Of a stretch of DNA of 64,000 bases, positions 1 to 7,642 are shown piece after piece. The DNA is from JANQPX01 sp041398025 (lineage in GTDB: Bacteria; Pseudomonadota; Alphaproteobacteria; Geminicoccales; Geminicoccaceae). How positions within the stretch are numbered: position 1 is the first letter of the stretch; the number at the start of each line of letters is the position of its first letter. The translations under genes were made by a program, and so were the position numbers. Under the pieces are notes generated by a model. That model saw only the letters and a program-made list of their open reading frames with translations, was not told where the DNA came from and made no database searches. The stretch spans positions 34,257 through 98,256 of the forward strand of contig JAWKVM010000034.1 of NCBI GenBank assembly GCA_041398025.1, given 5' to 3'.

Positions 1-114
1 GGCGGCATGGCGGCGATCGTGCCGAGCGTCGCCGGCTGGGCCAGGCTGACCGGGCTGAACACGATCTTCGTCGAGGATCGCGATCCCTATGCCCACGGCT
101 TTCAGGTAACCTAG
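1..114 (+). CDS. Proline racemase family protein, C-terminal end (partial)
   Basis: The first 37 codons of the window are open in frame 1 and end at a TAG at 112-114. They read as the last part of a protein in the proline racemase / 4-hydroxyproline epimerase / trans-3-hydroxyproline dehydratase family, which typically ends with an 'IPSVxGxAxITG...DPxDPxxxGF' type segment. Here I see IVPSVAGWARLTGLNTIF followed by a DPYAHGF segment. The catalytic cysteines lie outside the window, so racemase, epimerase and dehydratase cannot be told apart. The two genes downstream (a beta-hydroxyacid dehydrogenase and an M19 dipeptidase) suggest an amino-acid or acid catabolic cluster; that is inference. Confidence 0.7.
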   Translation, partial: GGMAAIVPSVAGWARLTGLNTIFVEDRDPYAHGFQVT

Positions 115-190
115 GTGGCGTGTGACGTGGCCACCTCATGGGGTTGCCCGCCGTCGTCGTTGATCTCGACGGTATGCGGCCAGGTTTGTC
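115..190 (+). repeat. Post-stop hairpin repeat, copy 1
   Basis: Directly after the TAG of the racemase-like gene lies AGGTGGC...GCCACCT, an inverted repeat, then CTCATGG and, 40 bases on, GTATGCGGCCAGGTTT. The same order (hairpin GTGGC-n-GCCAC, then CATGG, then TGCGGCCCGGTTT) recurs after the HlyD gene (8735) and at the end of the mmsB pseudogene (14890). A shorter version follows ahcY (51554). It could act as a transcript-end hairpin, but it has no T-run. Confidence 0.6.
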
Positions 191-301
191 GACTGAGGAG
201 TAGGGCTCTAGTGTCGAAGGTACACCGCCAGAGCCGGCAGACGAGCCGAGATTGGCAGGAAAGTTGCGTAGTGTGATCGAGTGGAGGTTTGAAGGACGAC
301 C

Positions 302-1225
302 ATGACGGATGAGAACGGGACAGCCATCGGCTTCATCGGCCTGGGCGCGATGGGAGCGGGCATGGTCGACAATCTTTTGAAGGCCGGGCTTGCGGTCACT
401 GGCTTCGATGTGCGCGCCGAGGCGCTGGAACGGTTGCGCGAGAAGGGTGGGTGTCCGGCGGCGAGCCCGGCGGAGGCGGCGGACGGCGCCGGCCTTCTGA
501 TCCTGATGGTGGTCAACGACGCCCAGGTGGAGGCCGTGCTGTTCGGCGAGGGCGGCGCCCTCGAAACCCTGGCACCCGGCGCCGTGGTGATGATGTGCAG
601 CACCGTGCCGGCGACGTTCACAAGAAAGCTCGGCGCGCGCCTCGCCGAGCGCGGCATCGAGCTCCTGGACGCGCCGGTGAGCGGTGGGGCGATCGGCGCC
701 GACCTCGGCCGGCTGACCTTCATGGCATCAGGCTCCGACAAGGCGTTTGCGGCGAGCGAACACGCGATGGAGATCATGGCGGCGCGGGTGTTCAAGCTCG
801 GCGACCAGGTGGGCACGGGCTCCTCGGTCAAGGCCGTCAACCAGCTCCTGGCAGGCGTCAATCTGGTGACCGCGGCCGAGGGCATGGCGTTCGGCGTCGC
901 CCAGGGGGCCGATCCAGAGCTTCTGTTCGAGATCATCAAGGACGCCGCGGGCGGCTCCTGGATGTTCGCGGATCGCGTGCCGCATATGCTCGAGGACGAC
1001 TACACGCCGAAGAGTGCGGTCAGCATCTGGGCCAAGGATCTCGGCCTGGTGCTGGATCAGGCCAAAAGCATGGACATGCCGGTGCCGGTGACCGCCGCCG
1101 CCTATCAGGTGGTGATGATGGCCATGGCCAAGGGGCTCGCCGGCATCGACGATGCCGGCTTCGTCAAGGTCTATGAGGACTTCACCGGCGCCAGGATCGC
1201 CGCCAGGGGGAGCGACGCCGCATGA
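302..1225 (+). CDS. NAD(P)-dependent beta-hydroxyacid dehydrogenase (3-hydroxyisobutyrate dehydrogenase / L-threonate dehydrogenase family)
   Basis: A 307-residue cytosolic oxidoreductase of the 6-phosphogluconate dehydrogenase-like superfamily, which oxidises a small beta-hydroxyacid with NAD(P)+. The Rossmann motif GLGAMG is at residues 13-18, the substrate-binding motif DAPVSGG at 123-129, and the likely catalytic lysine is K177 in GSSVKAVN, with N180 close by. Length fits the family. Among characterised members it looks closest to four-carbon acid dehydrogenases such as L-threonate dehydrogenase, but the substrate cannot be read from sequence. The start is the ATG after GGAGGTTTGAAGGACGACC. 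It overlaps the next gene by 4 bases (ATGA), so the two are translationally coupled. It could stand in for the broken mmsB at 14025; that is speculation. Confidence 0.88.
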   Translation: MTDENGTAIGFIGLGAMGAGMVDNLLKAGLAVTGFDVRAEALERLREKGGCPAASPAEAADGAGLLILMVVNDAQVEAVLFGEGGALETLAPGAVVMMCSTVPATFTRKLGARLAERGIELLDAPVSGGAIGADLGRLTFMASGSDKAFAASEHAMEIMAARVFKLGDQVGTGSSVKAVNQLLAGVNLVTAAEGMAFGVAQGADPELLFEIIKDAAGGSWMFADRVPHMLEDDYTPKSAVSIWAKDLGLVLDQAKSMDMPVPVTAAAYQVVMMAMAKGLAGIDDAGFVKVYEDFTGARIAARGSDAA

Positions 1226-2286
1226 GCGAGCAGCCGATGGTTCCGATTTTCGATGGTCACAATGATGCGCTGCTCCGCCTCTTCAAGCATGCGGATGAAG
1301 GCCCGTCCACTTTCATCGACGGCGGCGGGCGCGGCCATCTGGATCTGCCCAAGGCCAAGGAAGGGCATTTCGCAGGCGGCATGTTCGCCTGCTTCACGCC
1401 GTCGGCGAAGGCCGAAGGGCAGGCGGTGACACGCACCGTCGGCGGCTATGAGGAGGCCTTTCCGCCGACCCCGGAACAGGCGGATGCGCTTCGCACCACC
1501 CTCGCGCTTGCCGCCGATCTGTTCCGCATCGAAGCCCTGTCCGCGGGACGGTTCAAGGTGGCGCGCACGGCTGACGAGATCGAGGACTGCATCCGGACGG
1601 ATGTCATCGCCGCGACCCTGCACATCGAAGGGGCGGAAGCGATCGATCCCGAGATGCAGGCGCTCGACGTGCTGCATCAGGCGGGCCTGCGCTCGATCGG
1701 TCCGGTCTGGAGCCGGCCCAACATCTTCGGCTGCGGCGTGCCGTTCAAGTTCCCGAGCAGTCCGGATATCGGCCCGGGACTGACGGGCGCCGGCAAGGCC
1801 CTGGTCAGGGCGTGCAATGAGCTGAAGATCCTGATCGATCTCTCTCATCTGAACGAGAAGGGCTTTTGGGACGTCCACAAGCTGAGCGACGCGCCGCTGG
1901 TCGCGACCCATTCCAACGCCCACGCGCTCTGCCGGGTCTCGCGCAATCTCACCGATGAACAGCTCGCCGCGATCCGCGAGAGCGACGGCATGGTCGGTCT
2001 GAACTATGCGGTCTGCTTCCTGCGCGAGGACGGCGAGAACCGCGCCGACACACCCTTCGAGACCCTGCTGCGCCATCTCGACTATCTGATCGAGCATCTC
2101 GGCGAGGACCGGGTCGGCCTCGGCTCCGACTTCGACGGTGCGACCATCCCGAGCGCGATCGGCACGGCCGCCGGCCTGCCGGCCTTCGTCGGGGCCATGC
2201 GCGCGCATGGCTATGGCGAGACGCTGATCGAGAAGATCTGCTATCGCAATTGGGTAAGAGTGCTGAAGGCGACCTGGGGGGCCTGA
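1222..2286 (+). CDS. Membrane dipeptidase family M19 metallopeptidase
   Basis: A 354-residue protein of the renal/membrane dipeptidase family (peptidase M19), which hydrolyses dipeptides with little sequence preference, often including D-amino acids at the C-terminal position. The N-terminal zinc motif HxD is visible (FDGHND, H13 and D15). The bridging glutamate is probably in LHIEGAEAI, and later metal/substrate histidines are in DLSHLN and ATHSNAHALC. It has no signal peptide, so it should be cytosolic. It overlaps the upstream dehydrogenase by 4 bases. M19 genes beside proline racemase family genes are common in alphaproteobacterial catabolic clusters, which fits this position; the real substrate is unknown. 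Confidence 0.88.
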   Translation: MSEQPMVPIFDGHNDALLRLFKHADEGPSTFIDGGGRGHLDLPKAKEGHFAGGMFACFTPSAKAEGQAVTRTVGGYEEAFPPTPEQADALRTTLALAADLFRIEALSAGRFKVARTADEIEDCIRTDVIAATLHIEGAEAIDPEMQALDVLHQAGLRSIGPVWSRPNIFGCGVPFKFPSSPDIGPGLTGAGKALVRACNELKILIDLSHLNEKGFWDVHKLSDAPLVATHSNAHALCRVSRNLTDEQLAAIRESDGMVGLNYAVCFLREDGENRADTPFETLLRHLDYLIEHLGEDRVGLGSDFDGATIPSAIGTAAGLPAFVGAMRAHGYGETLIEKICYRNWVRVLKATWGA

Positions 2287-2463
2287 GCCCGCGCCCCTGC
2301 CGTTCCCGGTTTCTCGATGTCTCTCTCCCTCTGGGCAGAAAGGACGTGCGGCGGCAATTCAGCAGTCATGGGAATAAGTTAGGTCCGGAAACGTATATTA
2401 GGGGTAGCCAAAAATGAAAAAACGACCATGAGAGCGCAGCGTTAACTCCGAGGAGTAGCGTTC

Positions 2464-2856
2464 ATGACCTCCATGGTTTCCGACAGCGAAGCTGCCTGCC
2501 TCGATGTCGCGATCGATCTCTTGCAGCGAAGTGACGCCTATGCAGCGGCGGAACCGCTCCTTTCCCGCCAATATGCACGCCAGGCCTATGAAATGGCAGC
2601 GCTGTCTCCAGACCTGCGCGACGAGATCGTGCAGGCAAGAATCGAGATGATCGTGCGGAGCAGCGGTCAGCGCCGCATTGCGGACATTCTGAATGACGTC
2701 AGCTCGCCGAGCGGTGGTCGACGTCGCCGCTTGAAGAAGGCCAGCCTCATCATCTCCATGCTGCTGGCGGCCCTGTTCCTGCATTCGACATCCGTCGTCG
2801 AGCTGCCGGTTCGACAGGTCGAGCTTGCTGCCCGGCTGGTCGATGCGCCGCTGTAG
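2464..2856 (+). CDS. Small membrane-anchored protein of unknown function
   Basis: I do not recognise this 130-residue protein. The first ~90 residues look soluble and alpha-helical. A basic patch (GGRRRRLKK) then leads into one hydrophobic segment (ASLIISMLLAALFLHS, about residues 92-108) and a short C-terminal tail. That suggests a tail-anchored inner-membrane protein with its N-terminus in the cytoplasm. The start is chosen for the GAGGAG ribosome site eight bases upstream. It stands alone: 177 bases separate it from the dipeptidase gene and 265 from the glyoxalase gene. The upstream spacer is AT-richer than its surroundings and probably holds its promoter. Confidence 0.6.
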   Translation: MTSMVSDSEAACLDVAIDLLQRSDAYAAAEPLLSRQYARQAYEMAALSPDLRDEIVQARIEMIVRSSGQRRIADILNDVSSPSGGRRRRLKKASLIISMLLAALFLHSTSVVELPVRQVELAARLVDAPL

Positions 2857-3121
2857 CCGGCATCCGCAACCCGGCTTCTCTCACTCCCTCTTTCTCTGAT
2901 CGGCGCGCGCTTGGGCGCGGTCATGGCACCGGGCCGACGGCAGGCGGCAGGCTCGGCTGAACCAGCGGCGCAGCGCCGAAACCCCAGGCGCAGGCGGCCT
3001 GCATCGCGGGCGGCCGTGATCACCGGAACATCCGTCTGGACGACCTTTCGCTCCTCGGTTAGCCTCGTTCTAAAGTACCCGAGCGGGGATGCTCGGGTGG
3101 TGGCCGATCAGGGGAGTTTCG

Positions 3122-3517
3122 ATGGCCAAGGCCATTCACATGATGATCCGCGTTCTGGATCTGGAGAAATCCATCAGCTTCTATAAGGCGGCTCTCGGTC
3201 TGGAGATCGCCGACCGCTTCGATTTCGACGGTTTCACGCTGGTCTATCTCAGAAACGACGAGAACGATTTCGAGGTCGAGCTGACCTGGAACGAGGGTCG
3301 GACCGAACCTTACGAGCATGGCGGCGCCTATGGCCATGTCGCCTTTGCCGTGGACGATCTCGATGCCGAGCATGCGCGCTTCAAGACGCTCGGCTTCGAA
3401 CCCCGCGACATCAAGGAGTTCATGCGCGACGGCGCGCTGCTCGCCAGGTTCTTTTTCGTGCTGGATCCGGATGGCTATCAGATCGAAATGCTGCAGCGGC
3501 ACGGCCGCTACCGCTGA
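3122..3517 (+). CDS. gloA: Lactoylglutathione lyase (glyoxalase I)
   Basis: A 131-residue vicinal-oxygen-chelate protein that converts the hemithioacetal of methylglyoxal and glutathione into S-lactoylglutathione. The four metal ligands sit where the E. coli enzyme has them (H5, E56, H74, E122): here H6, E53, H72 and E122. The motif FYKAALGLEIADR near the N-terminus is typical. The ATG at 3122 is preferred over an in-frame ATG at 3089 because GGGGAGTTTCG precedes it and the protein then starts like other family members. It is monocistronic. Three copies of an 18-base direct repeat begin right after the TGA. Confidence 0.82.
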   Translation: MAKAIHMMIRVLDLEKSISFYKAALGLEIADRFDFDGFTLVYLRNDENDFEVELTWNEGRTEPYEHGGAYGHVAFAVDDLDAEHARFKTLGFEPRDIKEFMRDGALLARFFFVLDPDGYQIEMLQRHGRYR

Positions 3518-3571
3518 GCCGGTTTGACGCTTGCTGCCGGTTTGACGTTTGCTGCCGGTTTGAAGTTTGCT
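3518..3571 (+). repeat. Tandem repeat, 3 x 18 bp
   Basis: Three head-to-tail copies of GCCGGTTTGACGTTTGCT, differing at one or two positions, start at the first base after the glyoxalase stop codon. There are no spacers of constant length, so this is not CRISPR. No function is apparent. Confidence 0.85.
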
Positions 3572-3669
3572 GATTGTGTAGGCCCTGCGATCGTCGCGGG
3601 TCATGGCGTTCGACGAACCTGCCGGCACAAGGCATGGCGAAGGAGCGCAGGGATAAGGGAGGTGAGTTG

Positions 3670-4311
3670 ATGGCTCACACGATACTCGATCGGCGGGGCG
3701 ACGGCGCGCCGCCACTCAGGCTTGCGGAAAGTTCCCATCTCTTGGTCGATCGGCGTGCGGTGCTGAAGACCGTTTTCACCGCGGTCGGCGCCTATGCGGT
3801 GGCGGCGGCGGGCGCCACCTGGCTGGTCGGGCCGGGGCGTGCCTGGGCGATGGACTTCGAGAGCTTCGATCCCGACACCGCCGACGCGCTCCTGCACATG
3901 ACGCGCGCGCTCTATCCCCACGACAAGGTCGGCGACGTGCACTACGCCGAGGTGGTGAAGGCGCTGGACGGCGACGTCGCCGCCGCCGAGGATGCCAAGG
4001 CAGCGCTCGCCGTCTATGTCGATGGCGTGGCACGGCTGAACCAGGCGGCGGGCGGCGCCTTCAGGGATCTGGACGCCGGCGCCAAGGAAACCGCGCTCGA
4101 GGCCGAGGCCGCCTCCGAGGATACCGCCTTCTTCCAGGCGGTGCGCGGCAAGGTGGTCACCACCCTCTACAACAATCACGAGGTCTGGAAGATCTTCGGC
4201 TATGAGGGGGCGTCCTATGACCGGGGCGGCTATCTCTTCAACGGCTTCGACGACCTCTCCTGGCTGCCGGCGCCGCCCAAAGAGGCGAGCCCGCCGGCCC
4301 AAGACGCGTAA
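3670..4311 (+). CDS. Tat-exported small subunit of a GMC-type dehydrogenase (gluconate 2-dehydrogenase subunit 3-like)
   Basis: A 213-residue protein with a twin-arginine signal: VDRRAVLK (RR at 28-29), a hydrophobic stretch to about residue 52 and a GRAWA cleavage site near residue 60. The mature part is a short helical domain like the small subunits that pair with flavin GMC dehydrogenases (gluconate 2-dehydrogenase subunit 3, sorbitol/fructose dehydrogenase small subunits). These carry their signal-less large subunit through the Tat pathway. The start follows an AAGGGAGGTGAGTTG ribosome site. The large-subunit gene starts 15 bases downstream, so they form one operon. The electron acceptor (often a cytochrome c subunit) is not encoded here. 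Confidence 0.75.
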   Translation: MAHTILDRRGDGAPPLRLAESSHLLVDRRAVLKTVFTAVGAYAVAAAGATWLVGPGRAWAMDFESFDPDTADALLHMTRALYPHDKVGDVHYAEVVKALDGDVAAAEDAKAALAVYVDGVARLNQAAGGAFRDLDAGAKETALEAEAASEDTAFFQAVRGKVVTTLYNNHEVWKIFGYEGASYDRGGYLFNGFDDLSWLPAPPKEASPPAQDA

Positions 4312-4326
4312 GGGAGGGACAGGATC

Positions 4327-5898
4327 ATGGCCAAGACATACGATCTCAACGACGACGGCGTGGTCGTCATCGTCGGCTCGGGCGCCGGCGGCGGTTCCCT
4401 CGGTCACGAGCTTGCCACCCGCGGCATCGACGTGGTGATGCTGGAGGCGGGCGCGCGCCAGAGCATCGACAGCTACGTCCAGGACGAATGGACGTCCTTC
4501 CTGCAGCTCGCCTGGCTGGACCCGCGCACCACCGCCGGCACCTGGCGGGTCGCGACCGACTTTCCCAACCTGCCGGCCTGGATCTGCAAGACGGTCGGCG
4601 GCACCACCACCCATTGGGCGGGCGCCTCGCTGCGTTTCCAGGAGCACGAGTTCCGGGTGCTCAGCGAATATGGCGCGATCGAGGGGGCGACCCTGCTCGA
4701 CTGGCCGATCACCCTTGCCGAGATGGAGCCCTATTACGACAAGGCCGAGGATAAGATGGGGGTGACCCGCACCCATGACATCCCGGGCCTGCCGGGCAAC
4801 AACAACTTCAAGGTGTTCTACGACGGCGCCACCAAGATCGGCTACAAGGAATGCCACACCGGGCGCATGGCGATCAATTCGCGCGATCGCGACGACCGCG
4901 CGGGCTGCCAGCAGATGGGCTTCTGCTTCCAGGGCTGCAAGATGGGCGCGAAATGGTCGACGCTCTATTCGGAAATCCCGAAAGCCGAGGCGACCAACAA
5001 TTTCGAGCTCAGGGAGCAGTGCACGGCGCTGCAGATCCTGCATGACGAGCGCGGCAAGGTCACGGGCGTGCTCTATGTCGATGCCGAGGGCAAGCAGCAG
5101 CGCCAGCGAGCCCGGGTGGTGTGCGTCGCCGGCAACTCGATCGAGAGCCCGAGGCTTCTCCTGAACTCGGCCTCGTCCATGTTCCCGAACGGCCTCGCCA
5201 ACTCGTCCGGCCAGGTCGGCCGCAACTACATGCGCCACACCACCGGCTCGGTCTACGCTGCCTTCGAGGAGCCGGTGCACATGTATCGCGGCACCACGAT
5301 GGCCGGCATCGTGCGTGACGAGGCGATCCACGATCCGTCCCGCGGCTTCGCCGGCGGCTACGAGCTGGAGACCCTGTCGCTCGGCCTGCCGTTCATGGCG
5401 GCGTTCCTCGAGCCCGGCGGGTGGGGCAAGGACTTCGCGGGCATGATGGACGACTACGCCCACATGGCCGGCATGTGGATCGTCGGCGAGGACATGCCGC
5501 GCGCGGAGAACCGGGTCGAGCTCGATCCGAACGTGAAGGACGCGCACGGCCTGCCCGCCCCTAAGGTCAGCTTCACCGACCACCCGAACGACGAGGCGAT
5601 GCGCGACCATGCCTACAAGCAGGGCAGCGCGATCTACGAGGCGGTCGGCGCGAAGTGGACCCACCACACCCCGCCCTATCCCTCGACCCACAATCTCGGC
5701 ACCAACCGCATGTCCGAGAAGCCGAAGGACGGCGTGGTCAACAAATGGGGCCAGACCCACGACATCAAGAACCTGTTCGTGAGCGACGGCAGCCAGTTCA
5801 CCACGGGTGCTGCGGAGAACCCGACGCTCACCATCGTCGCCCTCGCCCTTCGCCAGGCCGACTACATCGAAGAGCAGATGGGCAAGAACAACATCTAG
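4327..5898 (+). CDS. GMC family FAD-dependent oxidoreductase, large catalytic subunit
   Basis: A 523-residue flavoprotein of the glucose-methanol-choline family. The FAD dinucleotide-binding motif is near the N-terminus (IVGSGAGGGSLGHEL, from about residue 16). The C-terminal GMC domain closes with LFVSDGSQFTTGAAENPT, and the active-site region contains STHNLGTNRM. It has no signal peptide, which matches co-export with the Tat-signalled partner encoded 15 bases upstream. By analogy with gluconate, sorbitol and glucose dehydrogenases it would oxidise a sugar, sugar acid or polyol in the periplasm. The substrate cannot be told from sequence. GGGAGGGACAGGATC precedes the start. A terminator-like hairpin follows 26 bases after the stop. 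Confidence 0.85.
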   Translation: MAKTYDLNDDGVVVIVGSGAGGGSLGHELATRGIDVVMLEAGARQSIDSYVQDEWTSFLQLAWLDPRTTAGTWRVATDFPNLPAWICKTVGGTTTHWAGASLRFQEHEFRVLSEYGAIEGATLLDWPITLAEMEPYYDKAEDKMGVTRTHDIPGLPGNNNFKVFYDGATKIGYKECHTGRMAINSRDRDDRAGCQQMGFCFQGCKMGAKWSTLYSEIPKAEATNNFELREQCTALQILHDERGKVTGVLYVDAEGKQQRQRARVVCVAGNSIESPRLLLNSASSMFPNGLANSSGQVGRNYMRHTTGSVYAAFEEPVHMYRGTTMAGIVRDEAIHDPSRGFAGGYELETLSLGLPFMAAFLEPGGWGKDFAGMMDDYAHMAGMWIVGEDMPRAENRVELDPNVKDAHGLPAPKVSFTDHPNDEAMRDHAYKQGSAIYEAVGAKWTHHTPPYPSTHNLGTNRMSEKPKDGVVNKWGQTHDIKNLFVSDGSQFTTGAAENPTLTIVALALRQADYIEEQMGKNNI

Positions 5899-5924
5899 CG
5901 GCGAGCCGCCGCAGGCCTGACTTA

Positions 5925-5961
5925 GGGACGGCGCCCGGGCTGAGCTCGGGCGTTCCCCTTT
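5925..5961 (+). terminator. Probable intrinsic terminator after the GMC oxidoreductase gene
   Basis: GGGACGG-CGCCCGGGC, a TGA loop, then GCTCGGGCG-TTCCCC and a short T-run (CCTTTC) form a strong GC hairpin between two convergent genes. The T-run is short, so termination efficiency is uncertain. Confidence 0.5.
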
Positions 5962-6021
5962 CGAGACGCGGGCAGCCCGGCAAGACTCAGGCAAGTCCGG
6001 CCCCCGGCGGCCCGCCGGCGG

Positions 6022-6765
6022 TCAGTTTTCCTCGCTGCCGTCGGCGTCGGCCTCGGCATGGCCGTCGTGCTCGGCGTCGGAGCCGAGGTCGGCACCGAGC
6101 TCGTCCGTCTCGGCCACACCGAGATTGGCACCGAGATCCGCGCCGAGGCTGTCGCCCTCGAGATCCTCCTCCGCCTCGCGAAGCTCCCTGAGCGACACGG
6201 TCTCGGCGCCGAAGCGGTCGTCCTGCTCCTTGGCGAGACGCTCCTCCTCGGCGACGGCCAGCGCCTCTTCGTCCGGCTTCTCGGCAGGCTTGGCGGCTGC
6301 GGCCGGTGCCGCGGACAGCGCGTTGCGAAAGGCGATCGGGTTGCTCAGATATTCCGGCAGCTTGATCTCGATCAGCGGCACGATCAGCTTGACCCGCCCA
6401 TAGCCGAGAAAGCGCTCCATCGGCGTCTGATCCAGCAGCATGCCGCCAATGCGGTCCAGCGTCACATATTTGGTGTCGCGGCTGGTCAGGCCGGTGCGGT
6501 TGATCAGGCGCCGATTGGTGATGAAGCAGCGCATGATCATGGTGTCGATCACCTTCATGATGACCCAGGTCGCGGACGCGATCAGCGCGATCATGATCAG
6601 GAGTGAGGTCGCGCGATGCGGCAGCACCGCCCAGAGAAGCGTGCCGATCACCAGGGTCAGGGCGAGCGGCCAGGAAGACCTCGCCACGTAGATCCAGTGG
6701 TAGCCCGTGGAATACAGGATCTTCTCGTCCGGGAAGATCATGACGGGGTCGGGAAACTTGATCAT
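6022..6765 (-). CDS. Bacterial PH-domain (bPH2/YdbS-type) membrane protein A
   Basis: A 247-residue protein. Residues ~10-60 start with EKILYSTGYHWIYVARSSW and carry two hydrophobic segments (about 28-50 and 55-75). A bPH2 (DUF304) domain follows with the family's hallmark ITNRRLINRTGLTSRD and a 'VTLDRIGGM' strand. After about residue 150 the protein turns into an acidic, low-complexity tail rich in Glu, Asp and Ala. Such proteins are inner-membrane proteins of unknown role. A paralogue lies 51 bases upstream in the same direction, so they probably form an operon and may act as a pair. The acidic tail is not part of the usual family architecture. Confidence 0.75.
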   Translation of the reverse strand: MIKFPDPVMIFPDEKILYSTGYHWIYVARSSWPLALTLVIGTLLWAVLPHRATSLLIMIALIASATWVIMKVIDTMIMRCFITNRRLINRTGLTSRDTKYVTLDRIGGMLLDQTPMERFLGYGRVKLIVPLIEIKLPEYLSNPIAFRNALSAAPAAAAKPAEKPDEEALAVAEEERLAKEQDDRFGAETVSLRELREAEEDLEGDSLGADLGANLGVAETDELGADLGSDAEHDGHAEADADGSEEN

Positions 6766-6816
6766 GCCCTGGGTCCGATTGGCGGCATCATGGTCGACCG
6801 TGCAGGCACAGCGGCG

Positions 6817-7407
6817 CTAGCGCCGCGCAAAGGTGCGCAGGAAGGGGCGGAACCTGCTCACCTTCTTCGGTTTCTCGTCCTTCACCTCGGGCAGCTCCTT
6901 GTTGAGCGCCATGCAGAGCTTGGTGGTATCGGCCATGAAAGGGTGGAGATCGATCTGGCCAGCACCGGCGCAGAACAAGATCACTTGCCCATATTTCAGT
7001 GCTCGCCCGGACGCATCCTCGGCAATCTTATAGCCCAGAATGCGATCCAGGCCGATATCCGTCGTGTTGCGGCTGGTCCAGCCCTTCTGGATGATCAGCC
7101 GCTTGTTGGTGACGATCACCCGATTGACGAATTTGTAGGTGAGCTGGTTCATGAGATGCGCGAAGGCGAACAGGATCGGCAGCGCCAGCACCAGCAGAAA
7201 GGGCAGGAGCAGCCCCATGAGCGCGGCGACCATGAACACGGCAAGCGCCGCGAGCAGCGGCAGCAGGGCCTTGAAGGTGTAGATCCAATGAAAGCGCGCC
7301 ACGTAGACGACCTTCTCCTCCGACTGGAGAGTCTTCATGGCATAGGGCGTGCCGCGTGGTCCTCCGCGACTTTCTCCCTTCTTTTTCAGTCTGTTGCTTC
7401 CGAACAT
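6817..7407 (-). CDS. Bacterial PH-domain (bPH2/YdbS-type) membrane protein B
   Basis: A 196-residue paralogue of the downstream gene. It opens with EKVVYVARFHWIYTFKALL, has two membrane segments (LLPLLAALAVFMVAAL and LLLPFLLVLALPILFAF) and then the bPH2 core (VTNKRLIIQKGWTSRNTTD). The C-terminus is basic (KKVSRFRPFLRTFARR), in contrast to the acidic tail of its neighbour, so the two tails could interact; that is inference. It is the first gene of a two-gene minus-strand unit, divergent from the HlyD-like gene. No partner of known function is nearby. Confidence 0.75.
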   Translation of the reverse strand: MFGSNRLKKKGESRGGPRGTPYAMKTLQSEEKVVYVARFHWIYTFKALLPLLAALAVFMVAALMGLLLPFLLVLALPILFAFAHLMNQLTYKFVNRVIVTNKRLIIQKGWTSRNTTDIGLDRILGYKIAEDASGRALKYGQVILFCAGAGQIDLHPFMADTTKLCMALNKELPEVKDEKPKKVSRFRPFLRTFARR

Positions 7408-7521
7408 TGCCGTTCGATGTCAATTGAGTGCTGTCTGGTGAGTCTCTACCATAAAATGTGGCGTCTGCCAGCGCCGATGCCAGAGGCCTGATCGCCTTTT
7501 TGTCGCCGATCCGATCGCTCA

Positions 7522-7542
7522 CCGCCGCCATCTTGGCGGCGG
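7522..7542. other. Perfect 9-bp hairpin in the divergent spacer
   Basis: CCGCCGCCA-TCT-TGGCGGCGG lies between the PH-domain operon (start 7407, minus) and the HlyD-like gene (start 7643, plus). There is no T-run on either side, so it is not a clear terminator. It could be an operator or mRNA leader structure for either gene. Confidence 0.4.
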
Positions 7543-7642
7543 ACGCAGGGCCTTCTATTCTGGAGAGCCGAAGAATGCATGAGCGCTGTCACTGACATGA
7601 TCCGTTTTTCCCCGACACGCATGGGCCGGCGATGCGCCGGTC

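Noticed and set aside
3601..5994. 797-codon open frame on the minus strand opposite the Tat-subunit and GMC oxidoreductase genes
   Set aside because: It mirrors the codon pattern of the real genes in a GC-rich genome; its composition is dominated by Arg, Ala, Gly, Val and His and no domain is recognisable.
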